In this document: piece after piece, positions 23,358-32,479 of the stretch | Numbering within the stretch: position 1 is the first letter of the stretch | How the letters are laid out: each line of letters opens with the position of its first letter | Source: a bacterium | GTDB lineage: Bacteria; Patescibacteriota; Minisyncoccia; Phycocordibacterales; UBA6899 | NCBI GenBank assembly: GCA_021851895.1 | Contig: JAJZQJ010000002.1 | Span: 69,046 to 125,740 of the forward strand | Length of the DNA: 56,695 bases | Direction: 5' to 3' | Notes under the pieces: model-generated | What the model saw: only the letters and a program-made list of their open reading frames with translations | What the model was told of the DNA's origin: nothing | Databases searched by the model: none | Program-made: the position numbers and the translations under genes

Positions 23358-25196
23358 ATGCGGAATCCACGACAGTTACGATTACGCATGCTCAGTATAC
23401 CCGTCCTATTCATAGGGCTGGTTTTTATTGCACGGCTATACAATCTTCAGATCCAGCATGGAAAGGAATATGCAGCTGAAGGAGAAAAGCAATATGTTTC
23501 GACCTCGGGGTACACTTATGAAAGAGGTAAGATCTATATGACGAATAAGGATGGCGAGCGGCTCGAGGTGGCAAATATCGCACAGGGCTGGCTACTCACC
23601 ATCAATCCGCAGCTTGTCGATGATGCTGAGGCAGAACAACAGCAAATCGCGAAATTATATCCAGAACTCTCTCATGATGATTTCATCACGAAGGCTGCAA
23701 ATAAGAAGGTTAAATATGCAGAGGTCGCACATAGAATACCTGATGCAACCGGTCTTGCAATAAGCGCTTTACATCTATCTGGTGTACAGCTGTTTAGGGA
23801 GACGTGGAGAACTTACCCTGGCGGTGATATTGGCGGGCAGGTCATTGGTTTTGTTGGGCATCAAGGTGATGATTTCGAGGGTCAATATGGTATCGAACGC
23901 TATTACAATGAGGCCCTCACGAGAAATGAAGACAATATCAAGGTGAATTATTTTGCCGAGCTTTTTGGGAGCATCAAGAATGTTGTCTATGATCGAAAGG
24001 AGGAGGAACGAGGCGATATCGTGCTCACCTTAGAGCCAACAGTACAGGCCCAACTCGAGCACACACTTTCCAGTGTCATGGAAGAATGGCATTCAAAGCA
24101 GGTGGGTGGTATTGTCATGGACGCGAAGACGGGAGCGATATATGCGATGGCAGCGAACCCGACATTCAATTTGAATGAATATGGAAAGGTGAAGGATATC
24201 TCTGTGTTCCGTAACCCTCTTGTGGAGGATGTCTTCGAGATGGGTTCGATCATGAAGCCGCTGACCGTCGCTGCGGGTATAGACTCAGGCGTCATTAGTC
24301 CAGACTCGGTATATAACGACGTAGGCGTATGGAAATTGAACGGAAAGACCTTTAGGAATTATGATGGTCGTGCACGAGGTCCGAATACCCCCGTCCAGCA
24401 GATTCTTAGTCAGTCACTCAATACCGGTGCCGCATATGTTGCACTCAAGATGGGGCGCGAGATGTTCAAGGATTATTTCCTCAACAAATATCAACTTGGA
24501 CAAGAAACGGGTATCGATCTTCCCGGAGAGGCTCATGGATTGATGTCTGGATTCAATTCAACACGTGATATCGAGACCGCGACTGCATCCTTCGGTCAAG
24601 GTTTTGCCGTAACACCGATAAATACCATCGTTGCGCTCGCATCACTAGGCAATGGGGGTTATCTTGTGACGCCACATGTGATGTCGGAGATCGTTTATAA
24701 TAATGGTACGACAAGAAAGATCGTCCCACCGACACCTGTTCCGATATTAAAACCCGGTACTTCAGAGAAGATCTCGCGAATGCTCGTCACTGTCGTCGAC
24801 AAGGCTCTTTTGAATGGAAAAGCGAGAATGGCGGATTATACGGTAGCCTCAAAGACGGGTACCGCACAGATCGCAAGCCATGACGGAACAGGATATGCTC
24901 CAGGAAAGTACTTGCATACGTTCTTTGCTTATGCGCCCGCATACGATCCTCGTTTCATTATATTCCTCTTCAACAAAGAGCCACAGAATGTTGATTACGC
25001 TTCTCAGACGCTCGGCCAGCCCGCAATGGATCTCGTGAAGTTCTTGCTTAATTATTATAATGTTCCGCCAGATCGATCGAGCGGTGAGGAGAAGCCACTT
25101 TTCCCAAAGCAAAAGCTACCAATCACTCCGATCGTGTTACCTCCAGCAACCTCTACCACGCCTCAAGGAGCGACGGTAACTCGTACTACGACCTGA
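23358..25196 (+). CDS. ftsI: Septal transpeptidase FtsI (PBP3)
   Basis: This 612-aa class B PBP cross-links septal peptidoglycan. It has a membrane helix at residues ~12-28, a pedestal domain, and a transpeptidase domain with SIMK (FEMGSIMKPL), SLN (ILSQSLNTGAA) and KTG (VASKTGTAQIA). The C-terminal ~40 residues are Pro/Thr-rich. It follows the FtsL-like gene by six bases and murF follows by one base, so the order is the usual dcw order. Confidence 0.94.
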   Translation: MRNPRQLRLRMLSIPVLFIGLVFIARLYNLQIQHGKEYAAEGEKQYVSTSGYTYERGKIYMTNKDGERLEVANIAQGWLLTINPQLVDDAEAEQQQIAKLYPELSHDDFITKAANKKVKYAEVAHRIPDATGLAISALHLSGVQLFRETWRTYPGGDIGGQVIGFVGHQGDDFEGQYGIERYYNEALTRNEDNIKVNYFAELFGSIKNVVYDRKEEERGDIVLTLEPTVQAQLEHTLSSVMEEWHSKQVGGIVMDAKTGAIYAMAANPTFNLNEYGKVKDISVFRNPLVEDVFEMGSIMKPLTVAAGIDSGVISPDSVYNDVGVWKLNGKTFRNYDGRARGPNTPVQQILSQSLNTGAAYVALKMGREMFKDYFLNKYQLGQETGIDLPGEAHGLMSGFNSTRDIETATASFGQGFAVTPINTIVALASLGNGGYLVTPHVMSEIVYNNGTTRKIVPPTPVPILKPGTSEKISRMLVTVVDKALLNGKARMADYTVASKTGTAQIASHDGTGYAPGKYLHTFFAYAPAYDPRFIIFLFNKEPQNVDYASQTLGQPAMDLVKFLLNYYNVPPDRSSGEEKPLFPKQKLPITPIVLPPATSTTPQGATVTRTTT

Positions 25197-25197
25197 T

Positions 25198-26508
25198 ATG
25201 AAAACACTTCTACGAAACATGACAACTCGCATCATGCAGGCGCTCGCTGAGCGTGCGCTTTTGCGACACAAGCCATTTATCATTGGTGTGACAGGTAGCG
25301 TGGGGAAAACGACTACGAAAGACGCTATTGCACATGTGCTCGGCCGGCATACGAGTGTGCGTAAGAGTGAGAAAAGTTTCAATAGCGAGATCGGTCTCCC
25401 ACTTGCTATTCTCGGCCTACCGAATGCCTGGTCGAGTCCTCTTGGATGGACAAAGAATATCATCGCGGGTCTGCGCATCGCATATTTCTCGAATGAATTT
25501 CCCGATGTGCTCGTTCTCGAGATCGGCGCTGATAAACCTGGCGATATCGGGAGGGCGATGGAGTGGATACATCCGCTCATCGGTGTACTCACAAGGCTCC
25601 CTGATAGGCCAGTGCATGTTGAGAATTTCGCAACGCCAGAATTGGTGAGAGTAGAAAAGGCGAAGTTGATCTCCGCATTGCCTGATAGTGGTATATTCAT
25701 CGCTAATGCTGATGATGAGCGCGTGATGAAGCTCGCTGAAGATGCACATATGAAGGTGATAAGCTATGGTTTTGGTCCTGGTGCGACTGTGCGAGGAGGG
25801 AAGCCAAAAATAGAACTCGATGGCTCGAATCATCCCGTTGGCATGTCGATGAACGTCACTTATGATAATGCCGAGACGCAAGTTGTCGTTAGTGGTGTGC
25901 TTGGGGAGCATATTCTCGGCAGCGCTTTGGCGGCTATTGCCGTCGGGATCGCACGAGGAATCGATTTCATCGCCGCTGCAAAGGATATGGAAGGCTGGGT
26001 GACTGCACCAGGCCGTATGCGTATCATCGAAGGAAGAGGGGGAGCAGTCATCATTGATGATAGTTATAACGCTTCACCTGTAGCGATGCACGCAGCACTC
26101 GACACATTGCGCTCCCTACCAGGCAAACAGCATATTGCTGTGCTCGGTGACATGCTTGAGCTGGGGAAGTACAGTGACGAAGAGCATCGAGAGGTTGGCG
26201 CATACGCCGCCTCATTTGTGACCGCACTGGTCGTTGTCGGTAAGCGCGCACGTCTCATAGCAGAGTCGGCGATCAAAGCTGGCCTTCCTGCGGATCGCGT
26301 ACGAATCTTCACAAATTCCGTTGAGGCAGGTGAGGCCTTGTCGCGAGAGATCGGTGAGGGTGACGTCCTTCTTGTGAAGGGATCCCAGGGAAGTGGTGAG
26401 AATATGATACGTATGGAACGTGCCACTAAGCAGATGATGGCACATATAGAGGATGCGAAGTATCTTCTTGTGCGACAAGAACTCGCATGGGAAAAGCAGT
26501 ATAAATGA
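25198..26508 (+). CDS. murF: UDP-MurNAc-tripeptide D-Ala-D-Ala ligase, N-domain missing
   Basis: This 436-aa Mur ligase adds D-Ala-D-Ala to the peptidoglycan precursor. The P-loop GVTGSVGKTTTK is already at residue 30, followed by KSFNSEIGLPL, LEIGADKPGDI, IIDDSYNASPVAM, VLGDMLELG and LVKGSQGSGENM, which are MurF-type motifs. Full MurF has ~80-100 extra N-terminal residues that hold the UDP-sugar; these are absent. Other Mur ligases are not next to it. A hairpin terminator follows and ends the dcw run. Confidence 0.88.
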   Translation: MKTLLRNMTTRIMQALAERALLRHKPFIIGVTGSVGKTTTKDAIAHVLGRHTSVRKSEKSFNSEIGLPLAILGLPNAWSSPLGWTKNIIAGLRIAYFSNEFPDVLVLEIGADKPGDIGRAMEWIHPLIGVLTRLPDRPVHVENFATPELVRVEKAKLISALPDSGIFIANADDERVMKLAEDAHMKVISYGFGPGATVRGGKPKIELDGSNHPVGMSMNVTYDNAETQVVVSGVLGEHILGSALAAIAVGIARGIDFIAAAKDMEGWVTAPGRMRIIEGRGGAVIIDDSYNASPVAMHAALDTLRSLPGKQHIAVLGDMLELGKYSDEEHREVGAYAASFVTALVVVGKRARLIAESAIKAGLPADRVRIFTNSVEAGEALSREIGEGDVLLVKGSQGSGENMIRMERATKQMMAHIEDAKYLLVRQELAWEKQYK

Positions 26509-26511
26509 TCG

Positions 26512-26536
26512 CAAACATGGCCTAAGGCCATGTTTG
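26512..26536 (+). terminator. Terminator after murF
   Basis: An 11-bp perfect stem (CAAACATGGCC/GGCCATGTTTG) with a short T stretch. Confidence 0.7.
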
Positions 26537-26606
26537 TTGCGTTCATTGATCCTTCATGAGAATCGTATATACTATTCTTCCGAATTCTGATTGAATATTA
26601 AACGTA

Positions 26607-26615
26607 TGTTATACT
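26607..26615 (+). promoter_or_regulatory. Leaderless promoter of the MscS channel
   Basis: TGT-TATACT is followed by six bases and ATG 26622. Confidence 0.8.
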
Positions 26616-26621
26616 TTCAGC

Positions 26622-27461
26622 ATGAATCTTACTGCTAGTGTCATATATGGCTTTGTTGGGACGCATATGGCTATCCTTGTCCTTATAGGAATACTTCTTG
26701 CTGTGGAGCTCGTATTGAGCGCATATCTACAAAGACTTCGAGCGACCTATGAAAAACAACAGATAGGCATTACCGATGAATCTGCGCTAGAGGAATTATC
26801 TATCGCTTATTATAGCCGCAAACAAAGGGTTTCTCTTGCTCGCGTCGGCGTGCTTTCCGTGCTTATACTGATCGGAATATTATTGTATGATGTTCGTGCG
26901 TTTACATTCATTGCGGTTGCCGTCGGCGCTGGTATCTTCGTGTTTAAGGAGAGCATTAACTCGATAATCGCATATTTCTATATTCTTTCGAATTACCGTG
27001 TTGGAGACGACGTCAGTGTTCTTGGTGTTCGTGGAGAGGTCCTCCATATACGCCCACTCGTCACGACGATACTCGGGAAGAATGATGATGGTGAATACAA
27101 TGGGCGGGTAACTTCCATTCCGAACTACCAGTTCTCATGGACTCCCGTAGAGCGCATGGAGATGAAATCGAATAGCTACATGCTCGTTTCATTGAACATA
27201 CCGTTCGAGAGTGATTTATTCAAAAAACCATTTGCGGAATTCGTCTCGGATCTCCGAACTTTCCTGGATGGCATGCTGCCGAAGCGCACGATAAAAAAAG
27301 TAGGATATTTCCGTTCTTATGTCGGTTATCGGTATAAGATAGAATATAGTTATGATTCTGATGCGCGAATCATCATGCACATCACGTTCGTAAGTCAATC
27401 GAAGCGTATTCCAGATCGCAAAGAGCGTATTATCGATTACATCGAATCGTGCAAGAAATAA
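26622..27461 (+). CDS. MscS-family mechanosensitive channel
   Basis: This 279-aa protein has three membrane helices (about residues 8-35, 75-90 and 95-115), then the MscS beta domain with NYRVGDDVSVLGVRGEVLHI and RVTSIPNYQF, and a C-terminal alpha/beta domain. Channels of this family open under membrane tension and release solutes on osmotic downshock. It is a single gene, predicted leaderless, converging on ribA. Confidence 0.88.
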   Translation: MNLTASVIYGFVGTHMAILVLIGILLAVELVLSAYLQRLRATYEKQQIGITDESALEELSIAYYSRKQRVSLARVGVLSVLILIGILLYDVRAFTFIAVAVGAGIFVFKESINSIIAYFYILSNYRVGDDVSVLGVRGEVLHIRPLVTTILGKNDDGEYNGRVTSIPNYQFSWTPVERMEMKSNSYMLVSLNIPFESDLFKKPFAEFVSDLRTFLDGMLPKRTIKKVGYFRSYVGYRYKIEYSYDSDARIIMHITFVSQSKRIPDRKERIIDYIESCKK

Positions 27462-27486
27462 AAACAGCCCTCGGGCTGTTTTTATT
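27459..27486. terminator. Bidirectional terminator between mscS and ribA
   Basis: AACAGCCC/GGGCTGTT with loop TC is flanked by A and T runs. Confidence 0.85.
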
Positions 27487-28060
27487 CGTCGAATTGATGT
27501 CCGAAACGCTCTTGTTTCGTGCGAATATACTGTTTATTGTGCTTGTTCGGTGGGATGACTATGGGTACACGTTCCGTAACGTTGATTCCAAGGTCGATCA
27601 TCTCGCGCACTTTTGTGGGGTTATTCGTGATGAGTTTTATATTTGTAATCGATAGATCGTCGAGTACTTTCTTGGCCATACTATACTCGCGGGCATCTGC
27701 ATCGTGGCCGAGAATGATGTTCGCGTCATAAGTATCGTGACCTTTTTCTTGGAGTTTATATGCCTTTATCTTTTCGAATAATCCGATCCCGCGTCCCTCT
27801 TGTCTGAGATAGATGAATACTCCGTTTCCAGATGCAGCGATCATGTGTAGTGAGGCATCCTTTTGTGGCCCACAATCACAGCGCAAGCTGCCAAAAATAT
27901 CGCCCGTAAGGCATTCGCTGTGAATTCTCACGAGTGGGGGGATATGTGCAGTTAGTCGTGGGGTTGTGAGTACGACGGTCTCTCTGCCGAGGCTTTCGTT
28001 ATAGACGGTTATCGTGAGATCGCCGATCGATGTGGGGAGGAATGCAGATAAGTGTTCCAT
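27482..28060 (-). CDS. ribA: GTP cyclohydrolase II
   Basis: This 192-aa enzyme opens GTP as the first step of riboflavin synthesis. Zinc ligands lie in HSECLTGDIFGSLRCDCG, followed by YLRQEGRGIGL, and LGHDADAREY and LITNNPTK, all RibA signatures. The DHBP synthase (RibB) half found in many bacteria is absent and no other rib gene is near, so in this reduced genome it may serve salvage, a partial pathway or another pyrimidine product. The start 28060 lies six bases after TGC-TACAAT; the longer upstream frame is rejected. Confidence 0.94.
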   Translation of the reverse strand: MEHLSAFLPTSIGDLTITVYNESLGRETVVLTTPRLTAHIPPLVRIHSECLTGDIFGSLRCDCGPQKDASLHMIAASGNGVFIYLRQEGRGIGLFEKIKAYKLQEKGHDTYDANIILGHDADAREYSMAKKVLDDLSITNIKLITNNPTKVREMIDLGINVTERVPIVIPPNKHNKQYIRTKQERFGHQFDE

Positions 28061-28066
28061 AGACTT

Positions 28067-28075
28067 ATTGTAGCA
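28067..28075 (-). promoter_or_regulatory. Leaderless promoter of ribA
   Basis: TGC-TACAAT is followed by six bases and ATG on the minus strand. Confidence 0.75.
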
Positions 28076-28104
28076 TGTGGCTTTAACCCTGTTGTCCTCA
28101 AGCA

Positions 28105-28140
28105 AAATGAAAACAAACCAGATGATTTGGTTTGTTTTCT
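28105..28140 (-). terminator. Terminator of the 470-aa sulfatase-fold gene
   Basis: A 12-bp stem (GAAAACAAACCA/TGGTTTGTTTTC) with a seven-base loop lies just beyond the stop on the minus strand. Confidence 0.75.
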
Positions 28141-28146
28141 GTAGCT

Positions 28147-29559
28147 TTATATGCATTCACCGTCATAGACAGGGAGGCATCCTACTGCGGGTTTCGCATT
28201 TGGATCCGCCTTGAGGTCATTGGTGATGTGTGCATCAAGTTTCGCTCGAAGCTCTGCTTTCTTTGCTGGGTTCAGTTCCGCAAGATTGACGAGCTCCTTA
28301 GGGTCGGTGTTCAAATCGTAGAGCTCCTCTTTTCCGTCTTGGAGTGTACGAATGTACTTCCATCCATCCGCGGTTCGGATACTGCGAATGTGAGTGAAAT
28401 CACGATAATCCGTCTCTGCGTACACATCGTATCCTGGCATCGTTGGATTCTTGATGTAATCAACGAGGTTTGGTCGACCGAGAGTCTGTTTCTCATATGC
28501 AGCTGATGGGGTGATGCCGACGAGTTTAAGGAGTGCAGGACCCATATCCATCGTACTGACCTGGCCCTTTACTACATTACCGCCAGCAACGCCTGGGATC
28601 TTGAAGATAAGCGGCACATGGATCAACTCATCATAGAGTGATTGTCCATGATCGAATCCCTTGTGCTCATAGAACTCTTCTCCGTGGTCTGAGACAACAA
28701 CGATGATGGTCTTGTCGAGGAGACCACGATCCTTGAGCTGCGCGAGGAATCCTGCGAGACGAGCATCTGCATCATGCAGCTTGCTGTCATACCATGCTGT
28801 CCAGAATGCAGCGTCTTCCTTTGTAAGGTGAAGAGGGAAGACAAGCTGGTCTTCTCGGAGTTTTGCCTCTTCCTGCATTGTTCCCTTGTATGGACCAGTG
28901 TAATTTGTTGGGGTAAAGATACCCTTATAGTCCTTGCCGCTTCCTGCGAATTGTCCGTGAAGATCATATCCATGGAAGAACATAAAGAACTTCTGATTCT
29001 TTGGTAGGGTATCAAGCCATTCCATCGCGTGACGGTCACTGTTCTGTAGACCACCGAAAGCGACTTCATCCGTATATTTATCGAATCCTATTCCATATCC
29101 GAACTTTGCAGAGACTCCTGCGTCTCCGGTGAAACCACCTGTTGCATAGCCCGCGTTCTTGAATTGCTGTGCGAGGGTTTCGATATTTGGTGCACTGTCT
29201 TTCAGATTAGACAATTTTTTTGCCTGACTTGTGAAGACTTTGAACTTATTGATGACCCCGTGTACGCTAGGATACGTACCTGTCATGACGGACATGAATG
29301 CAGGAACGGTCCAGCTCGCATCGGAAATCGATTGCGAAAAGATGGTTCCTTCTTTTGCAAGCGCATCAAGCGTTGGTGTCGTGTTTCGTTCGTAGCCGAG
29401 TGCGCTCAGGTGGTCTGCGCGCAGTGTGTCCACTCCGATCACGATCACATTGCAGTCAGTGCATGAGACGCCCTTTTTTGCAGACGACATGCCTTTGACT
29501 CCAAGTATGATCAAGAGTGCTCCAGCTACTACTATTGTTATTGTTTTGTATTTGTTCAT
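28147..29559 (-). CDS. Membrane-anchored sulfatase-fold hydrolase/transferase (Thr type)
   Basis: This 470-aa protein has an N-terminal membrane helix (residues ~6-22) and an extracellular alkaline-phosphatase/sulfatase domain. Metal ligands are seen in VIGVDTLRADHLS (D44) and VVSDHGEEFYEHKGFDHG. The nucleophile region reads ASWTVPAF at 81-88, so the Cys-x-Pro-x-Arg motif that makes formylglycine in true sulfatases is lacking and Thr84 is the probable nucleophile, as in LtaS-like phosphoglycerol or phosphoethanolamine transferases. The substrate is unknown; a cell-surface polymer is likely. ATG 29559 is chosen over TTG 29568. A paralog is directly upstream. Confidence 0.85.
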   Translation of the reverse strand: MNKYKTITIVVAGALLIILGVKGMSSAKKGVSCTDCNVIVIGVDTLRADHLSALGYERNTTPTLDALAKEGTIFSQSISDASWTVPAFMSVMTGTYPSVHGVINKFKVFTSQAKKLSNLKDSAPNIETLAQQFKNAGYATGGFTGDAGVSAKFGYGIGFDKYTDEVAFGGLQNSDRHAMEWLDTLPKNQKFFMFFHGYDLHGQFAGSGKDYKGIFTPTNYTGPYKGTMQEEAKLREDQLVFPLHLTKEDAAFWTAWYDSKLHDADARLAGFLAQLKDRGLLDKTIIVVVSDHGEEFYEHKGFDHGQSLYDELIHVPLIFKIPGVAGGNVVKGQVSTMDMGPALLKLVGITPSAAYEKQTLGRPNLVDYIKNPTMPGYDVYAETDYRDFTHIRSIRTADGWKYIRTLQDGKEELYDLNTDPKELVNLAELNPAKKAELRAKLDAHITNDLKADPNAKPAVGCLPVYDGECI

Positions 29560-29568
29560 AACTTTCAA

Positions 29569-29577
29569 ATTATAACA
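29569..29577 (-). promoter_or_regulatory. Extended -10 promoter of the 470-aa gene
   Basis: TGT-TATAAT lies nine bases before ATG 29559 on the minus strand, so the leader is about three bases. Confidence 0.75.
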
Positions 29578-29589
29578 TGACCAAAAACA

Positions 29590-31185
29590 TCAGAAATAGG
29601 GTTGTATTTCGGGGCCTGTAGTATGCGGGAGGGGAGTTTTAAACTCTTTTTCTTCCCATGCAGTAAGCTTATCCTGCAGGTCAACAATAGTAGGGTTTCC
29701 ATTTTCTACATCATAAACATTCTTTTTCTCCCCTGGGTCATCTTTGAGATAATACAGCTCGTATTCTGGAGCGAGGGTATGATTTCCTGTGAGGATGTTG
29801 AACCATGACCACTGTGCCATGGCAAGTCGTGATCGACGATGAATAAGTTTCCAATCACCATCTCGAATGGCAGTGTCCGCAAAGTGTTCTTTGCTATCAA
29901 TAGCATAGAACCCTTCGAGGCCTTCGTAACGCATCGATGACATCACTCGTTCCCAGAGTGAGGTGCGCGTGATATAGACCTCATCACGAGGAGCTTCTCC
30001 TCCGTTTTGTAGATAGGGAAGGAAGTTGACCCCCTCGTTCTTTGGGGCAGGAATGTTGAGGATGGAGAGCAGCGTTGGGAGTACATCGACGCCCGAAGCG
30101 AGTGCATCGACTTGCTGAGGTTTTAGTTTCGGTGCGCGAATAATAAGTGGTGTGTGTACTTGTTCATCATAGATGTCATAATGCATCACATAGCCGCGCT
30201 CATTAAAACCTTCGCCGTGTTCCGACTCGAGGATGACAACAGTATTTTCGTCGAGGCCTGAATCTTTTACAAAACGAAGCAATTGCCCGAGTCGTCGATC
30301 GGTCATCAGGATTCCGTCATCATAGCGACCGACGAGGTAATTAAAATCGCTTTTATTGAGTTTTGCGACTGGTCGCAATGGAGTATTTTTTACATAACGA
30401 CCATACAAGTCGCCTTTATACAAATAGCTCACAAGATTCCATGTGTCGTAGGATGCAGTTTGAAAATATCCAGTATACTTTGGGTCACTGAAATGATGCT
30501 GCTCTGTTTGCCCATATGGCCAATGTGCAGAGCCGAATGTGAGCCAGAGGAAGAAGGGTTTGTCTTTCTGTTGCGCTCTCTTCATCCATGCAATGGATTG
30601 TGGTGCGGGATTCCCGCCTCTTCCGTTGAATGGATCACCTCCAGCGTGAGAATATTTATAGACGTCGAATCCTCGGGAGAGATTTATGCCCGCGACATAT
30701 CCTGAGAACTCTGCTGAGGTTCCGAAAGAGGCAGTTTGCCAACCATGTTGTTTGAGTATCTCTCCGAGGGTGGGTATTGAATTGGGGAGCGGTGACTCGA
30801 AATTGACGACACCACTTGTAAAAGGATATTGTCCTGTATGTACGCTGACTTCACTGATCGGCGTGAGATATGAGGTGGAGAAATAATTTTTGAACACCGC
30901 AGCATTCTTCGCCCAATCATCGATATTCGGCGTCGTTTTTCGCGTATAGCCATATAGGCTCATATGGTCAGTACGTAAGCTGTCGATACTTATGAGAATG
31001 ACATTGAGTGGCCCCACTTTCTTTTGCGCGCCAAAATGCTGTACTGCAACATAAACGAGCAGTGCTCCAGCAACCAAAAGTGGCGCGATCGCTAATGAGA
31101 GTTTGATATGGTGGGTGTGGCGCTTCATGTGATGTGCCGCTTTTTTGAAATGGTGAGCGACTCCATCGATTTTGTGCGTTTTCAT
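29590..31185 (-). CDS. Second sulfatase-fold enzyme (Thr type)
   Basis: This 531-aa paralog of the downstream gene has a His/Lys-rich cytoplasmic start, a membrane helix (about residues 29-50) and the extracellular fold with LISIDSLRTDHMSLYGYTRKTTPN (D68, split here only for description), the nucleophile region SYLTPISE (Thr108) and ESEHGEGFNERGYVMHY. It also lacks the formylglycine cysteine, so it is more likely a phospho-transferase or hydrolase than an arylsulfatase. The two genes have separate promoters 30 bases apart. ATG 31185 is chosen because the upstream extension crosses the promoter. Confidence 0.84.
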   Translation of the reverse strand: MKTHKIDGVAHHFKKAAHHMKRHTHHIKLSLAIAPLLVAGALLVYVAVQHFGAQKKVGPLNVILISIDSLRTDHMSLYGYTRKTTPNIDDWAKNAAVFKNYFSTSYLTPISEVSVHTGQYPFTSGVVNFESPLPNSIPTLGEILKQHGWQTASFGTSAEFSGYVAGINLSRGFDVYKYSHAGGDPFNGRGGNPAPQSIAWMKRAQQKDKPFFLWLTFGSAHWPYGQTEQHHFSDPKYTGYFQTASYDTWNLVSYLYKGDLYGRYVKNTPLRPVAKLNKSDFNYLVGRYDDGILMTDRRLGQLLRFVKDSGLDENTVVILESEHGEGFNERGYVMHYDIYDEQVHTPLIIRAPKLKPQQVDALASGVDVLPTLLSILNIPAPKNEGVNFLPYLQNGGEAPRDEVYITRTSLWERVMSSMRYEGLEGFYAIDSKEHFADTAIRDGDWKLIHRRSRLAMAQWSWFNILTGNHTLAPEYELYYLKDDPGEKKNVYDVENGNPTIVDLQDKLTAWEEKEFKTPLPHTTGPEIQPYF

Positions 31186-31202
31186 GGTTTGTGCTTTGCC
31201 TA

Positions 31203-31208
31203 AGTATA
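31203..31208 (-). promoter_or_regulatory. -10 box of the 531-aa sulfatase-fold gene
   Basis: TATACT on the minus strand, 17 bases before ATG 31185. Confidence 0.55.
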
Positions 31209-31242
31209 ATGCATAAGCAGGATATAGGGGAGGGGATAGTAA

Positions 31243-31275
31243 ATGAAAACATCTACTTTTTGTAGATGTTTTATT
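31243..31275 (-). terminator. Terminator of the exporter operon
   Basis: The 11-bp stem AAAACATCTAC/GTAGATGTTTT overlaps the permease stop codon and is read on the minus strand. Confidence 0.8.
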
Positions 31276-32476
31276 CATATCGTAATGCCTCCGCAGGTTC
31301 CATCTTTGAAGCGCTTCGAGCGGGAAGCAGTCCTGAAATGACGCCAATCACGAAGGTTAAGAAAAGGATGACGAATAAGCCAAAGAAATCGAGTGATGCG
31401 AATGAGAACAATCCTCGTATTCCGTTTCGTTCTCCATAGAGACCTATGAGAAATGCCATCAGGATTCCAAATGTGATTCCTATAATGCCACCAACAACAC
31501 CGATGATACCGGATTCCAGGAGAAAGAGTGCAAGTATGTTGTCGTTTGTCGCACCGATCGCTTTCATGATGCCGATCTGCTTCGTTCTTTCAAAAACGGA
31601 CGTATACATCGTATTCATGATGCCGACTGCTCCGACGATCAGTGATATCAGTGCGATGACGACAAGAACGAGTTCGATGATGGTAAGCACGTTCCCTGCC
31701 AGTCGCTCCGTCTTTGCCGGGGTGAGTACAGAGAAGTCGCGCACCGCATCTTGTTTCCCAAGTTCGAATTTTATCTGTTTTGCGACGAGGTTCACGTTGG
31801 CATCAGGGTTCAGCTTCACATCGGCATTCATTGCAACTCCACGTACGCCAGTAAGGTCTCTAAACGTATTGATCGACATTAATATGATGTTATCGGACAT
31901 CTGTTCGCCGATTGAAGAGAGGACTCCCGCGATACGCATTTTCTTGCCTCTAATGATCATTTCATCGCCGACATGGACATTTTTCTTGAAGAGCGTCTGT
32001 GCGACCTTGTTTCCGATGATGATGTCTGAAGAATTGATATCTGAAGGCCAGTACCCTGATTCAAGCTTAATGCCCTCTGATTGCTCCATGAGGATCTTCG
32101 CAAGGTCCCATTGGATGCCATTTACGAGTGTCGACTTCTTTTCTCCGAGGAATTCGATGTTCATTGAGGCGATGTCCTCTAGGGCAACAAAACGTACTCC
32201 TTGTATTCGTGCGAGCGCTGTGAGGTCCTTTTCCTTGAAGCGATCACCCCCAAAGAGGCTTGCAAGTGGATTGCTCTCTTTGCCGGGGAAAACGACGATG
32301 AGATCCGATCCGAACATCTGCAGTGTGCTCTTTATGGAGTTTTGTATCCCATCACCTAGTGCGAGGATGACCACGACGAGCATGATGCCGATAACGATAC
32401 CCAAAATGGTCAGCCAGCTTCTGATCGGCCGATAGCGTATTCCTTTAAGTATTAATATGAGAAATTTCTTGAGCAT
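31271..32476 (-). CDS. MacB/FtsX-type ABC transporter permease
   Basis: This 401-aa protein has a membrane helix at residues ~20-42, a large extracytoplasmic domain (about 45-270) and three C-terminal helices, the MacB/LolC layout. RSWLTILGIVIGI near the start and FERTKQIGIMKAIGATNDNI before the last helices are family motifs. It works with the ATPase (three bases upstream) and the adaptor as a three-part exporter. The substrate is unknown; in a CPR cell without an outer membrane it would act across a single membrane. Confidence 0.92.
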   Translation of the reverse strand: MLKKFLILILKGIRYRPIRSWLTILGIVIGIMLVVVILALGDGIQNSIKSTLQMFGSDLIVVFPGKESNPLASLFGGDRFKEKDLTALARIQGVRFVALEDIASMNIEFLGEKKSTLVNGIQWDLAKILMEQSEGIKLESGYWPSDINSSDIIIGNKVAQTLFKKNVHVGDEMIIRGKKMRIAGVLSSIGEQMSDNIILMSINTFRDLTGVRGVAMNADVKLNPDANVNLVAKQIKFELGKQDAVRDFSVLTPAKTERLAGNVLTIIELVLVVIALISLIVGAVGIMNTMYTSVFERTKQIGIMKAIGATNDNILALFLLESGIIGVVGGIIGITFGILMAFLIGLYGERNGIRGLFSFASLDFFGLFVILFLTFVIGVISGLLPARSASKMEPAEALRYE

Positions 32477-32479
32477 AGG

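Noticed and set aside
28147-31185. True arylsulfatases
   Set aside because: Neither has the Cys/Ser-x-Pro-x-Arg motif needed for formylglycine.
31446-32435. 329-codon plus-strand ORF
   Set aside because: It is the antisense shadow of the ABC permease, with a low-complexity Ser/Thr/Ile composition and no start signals.
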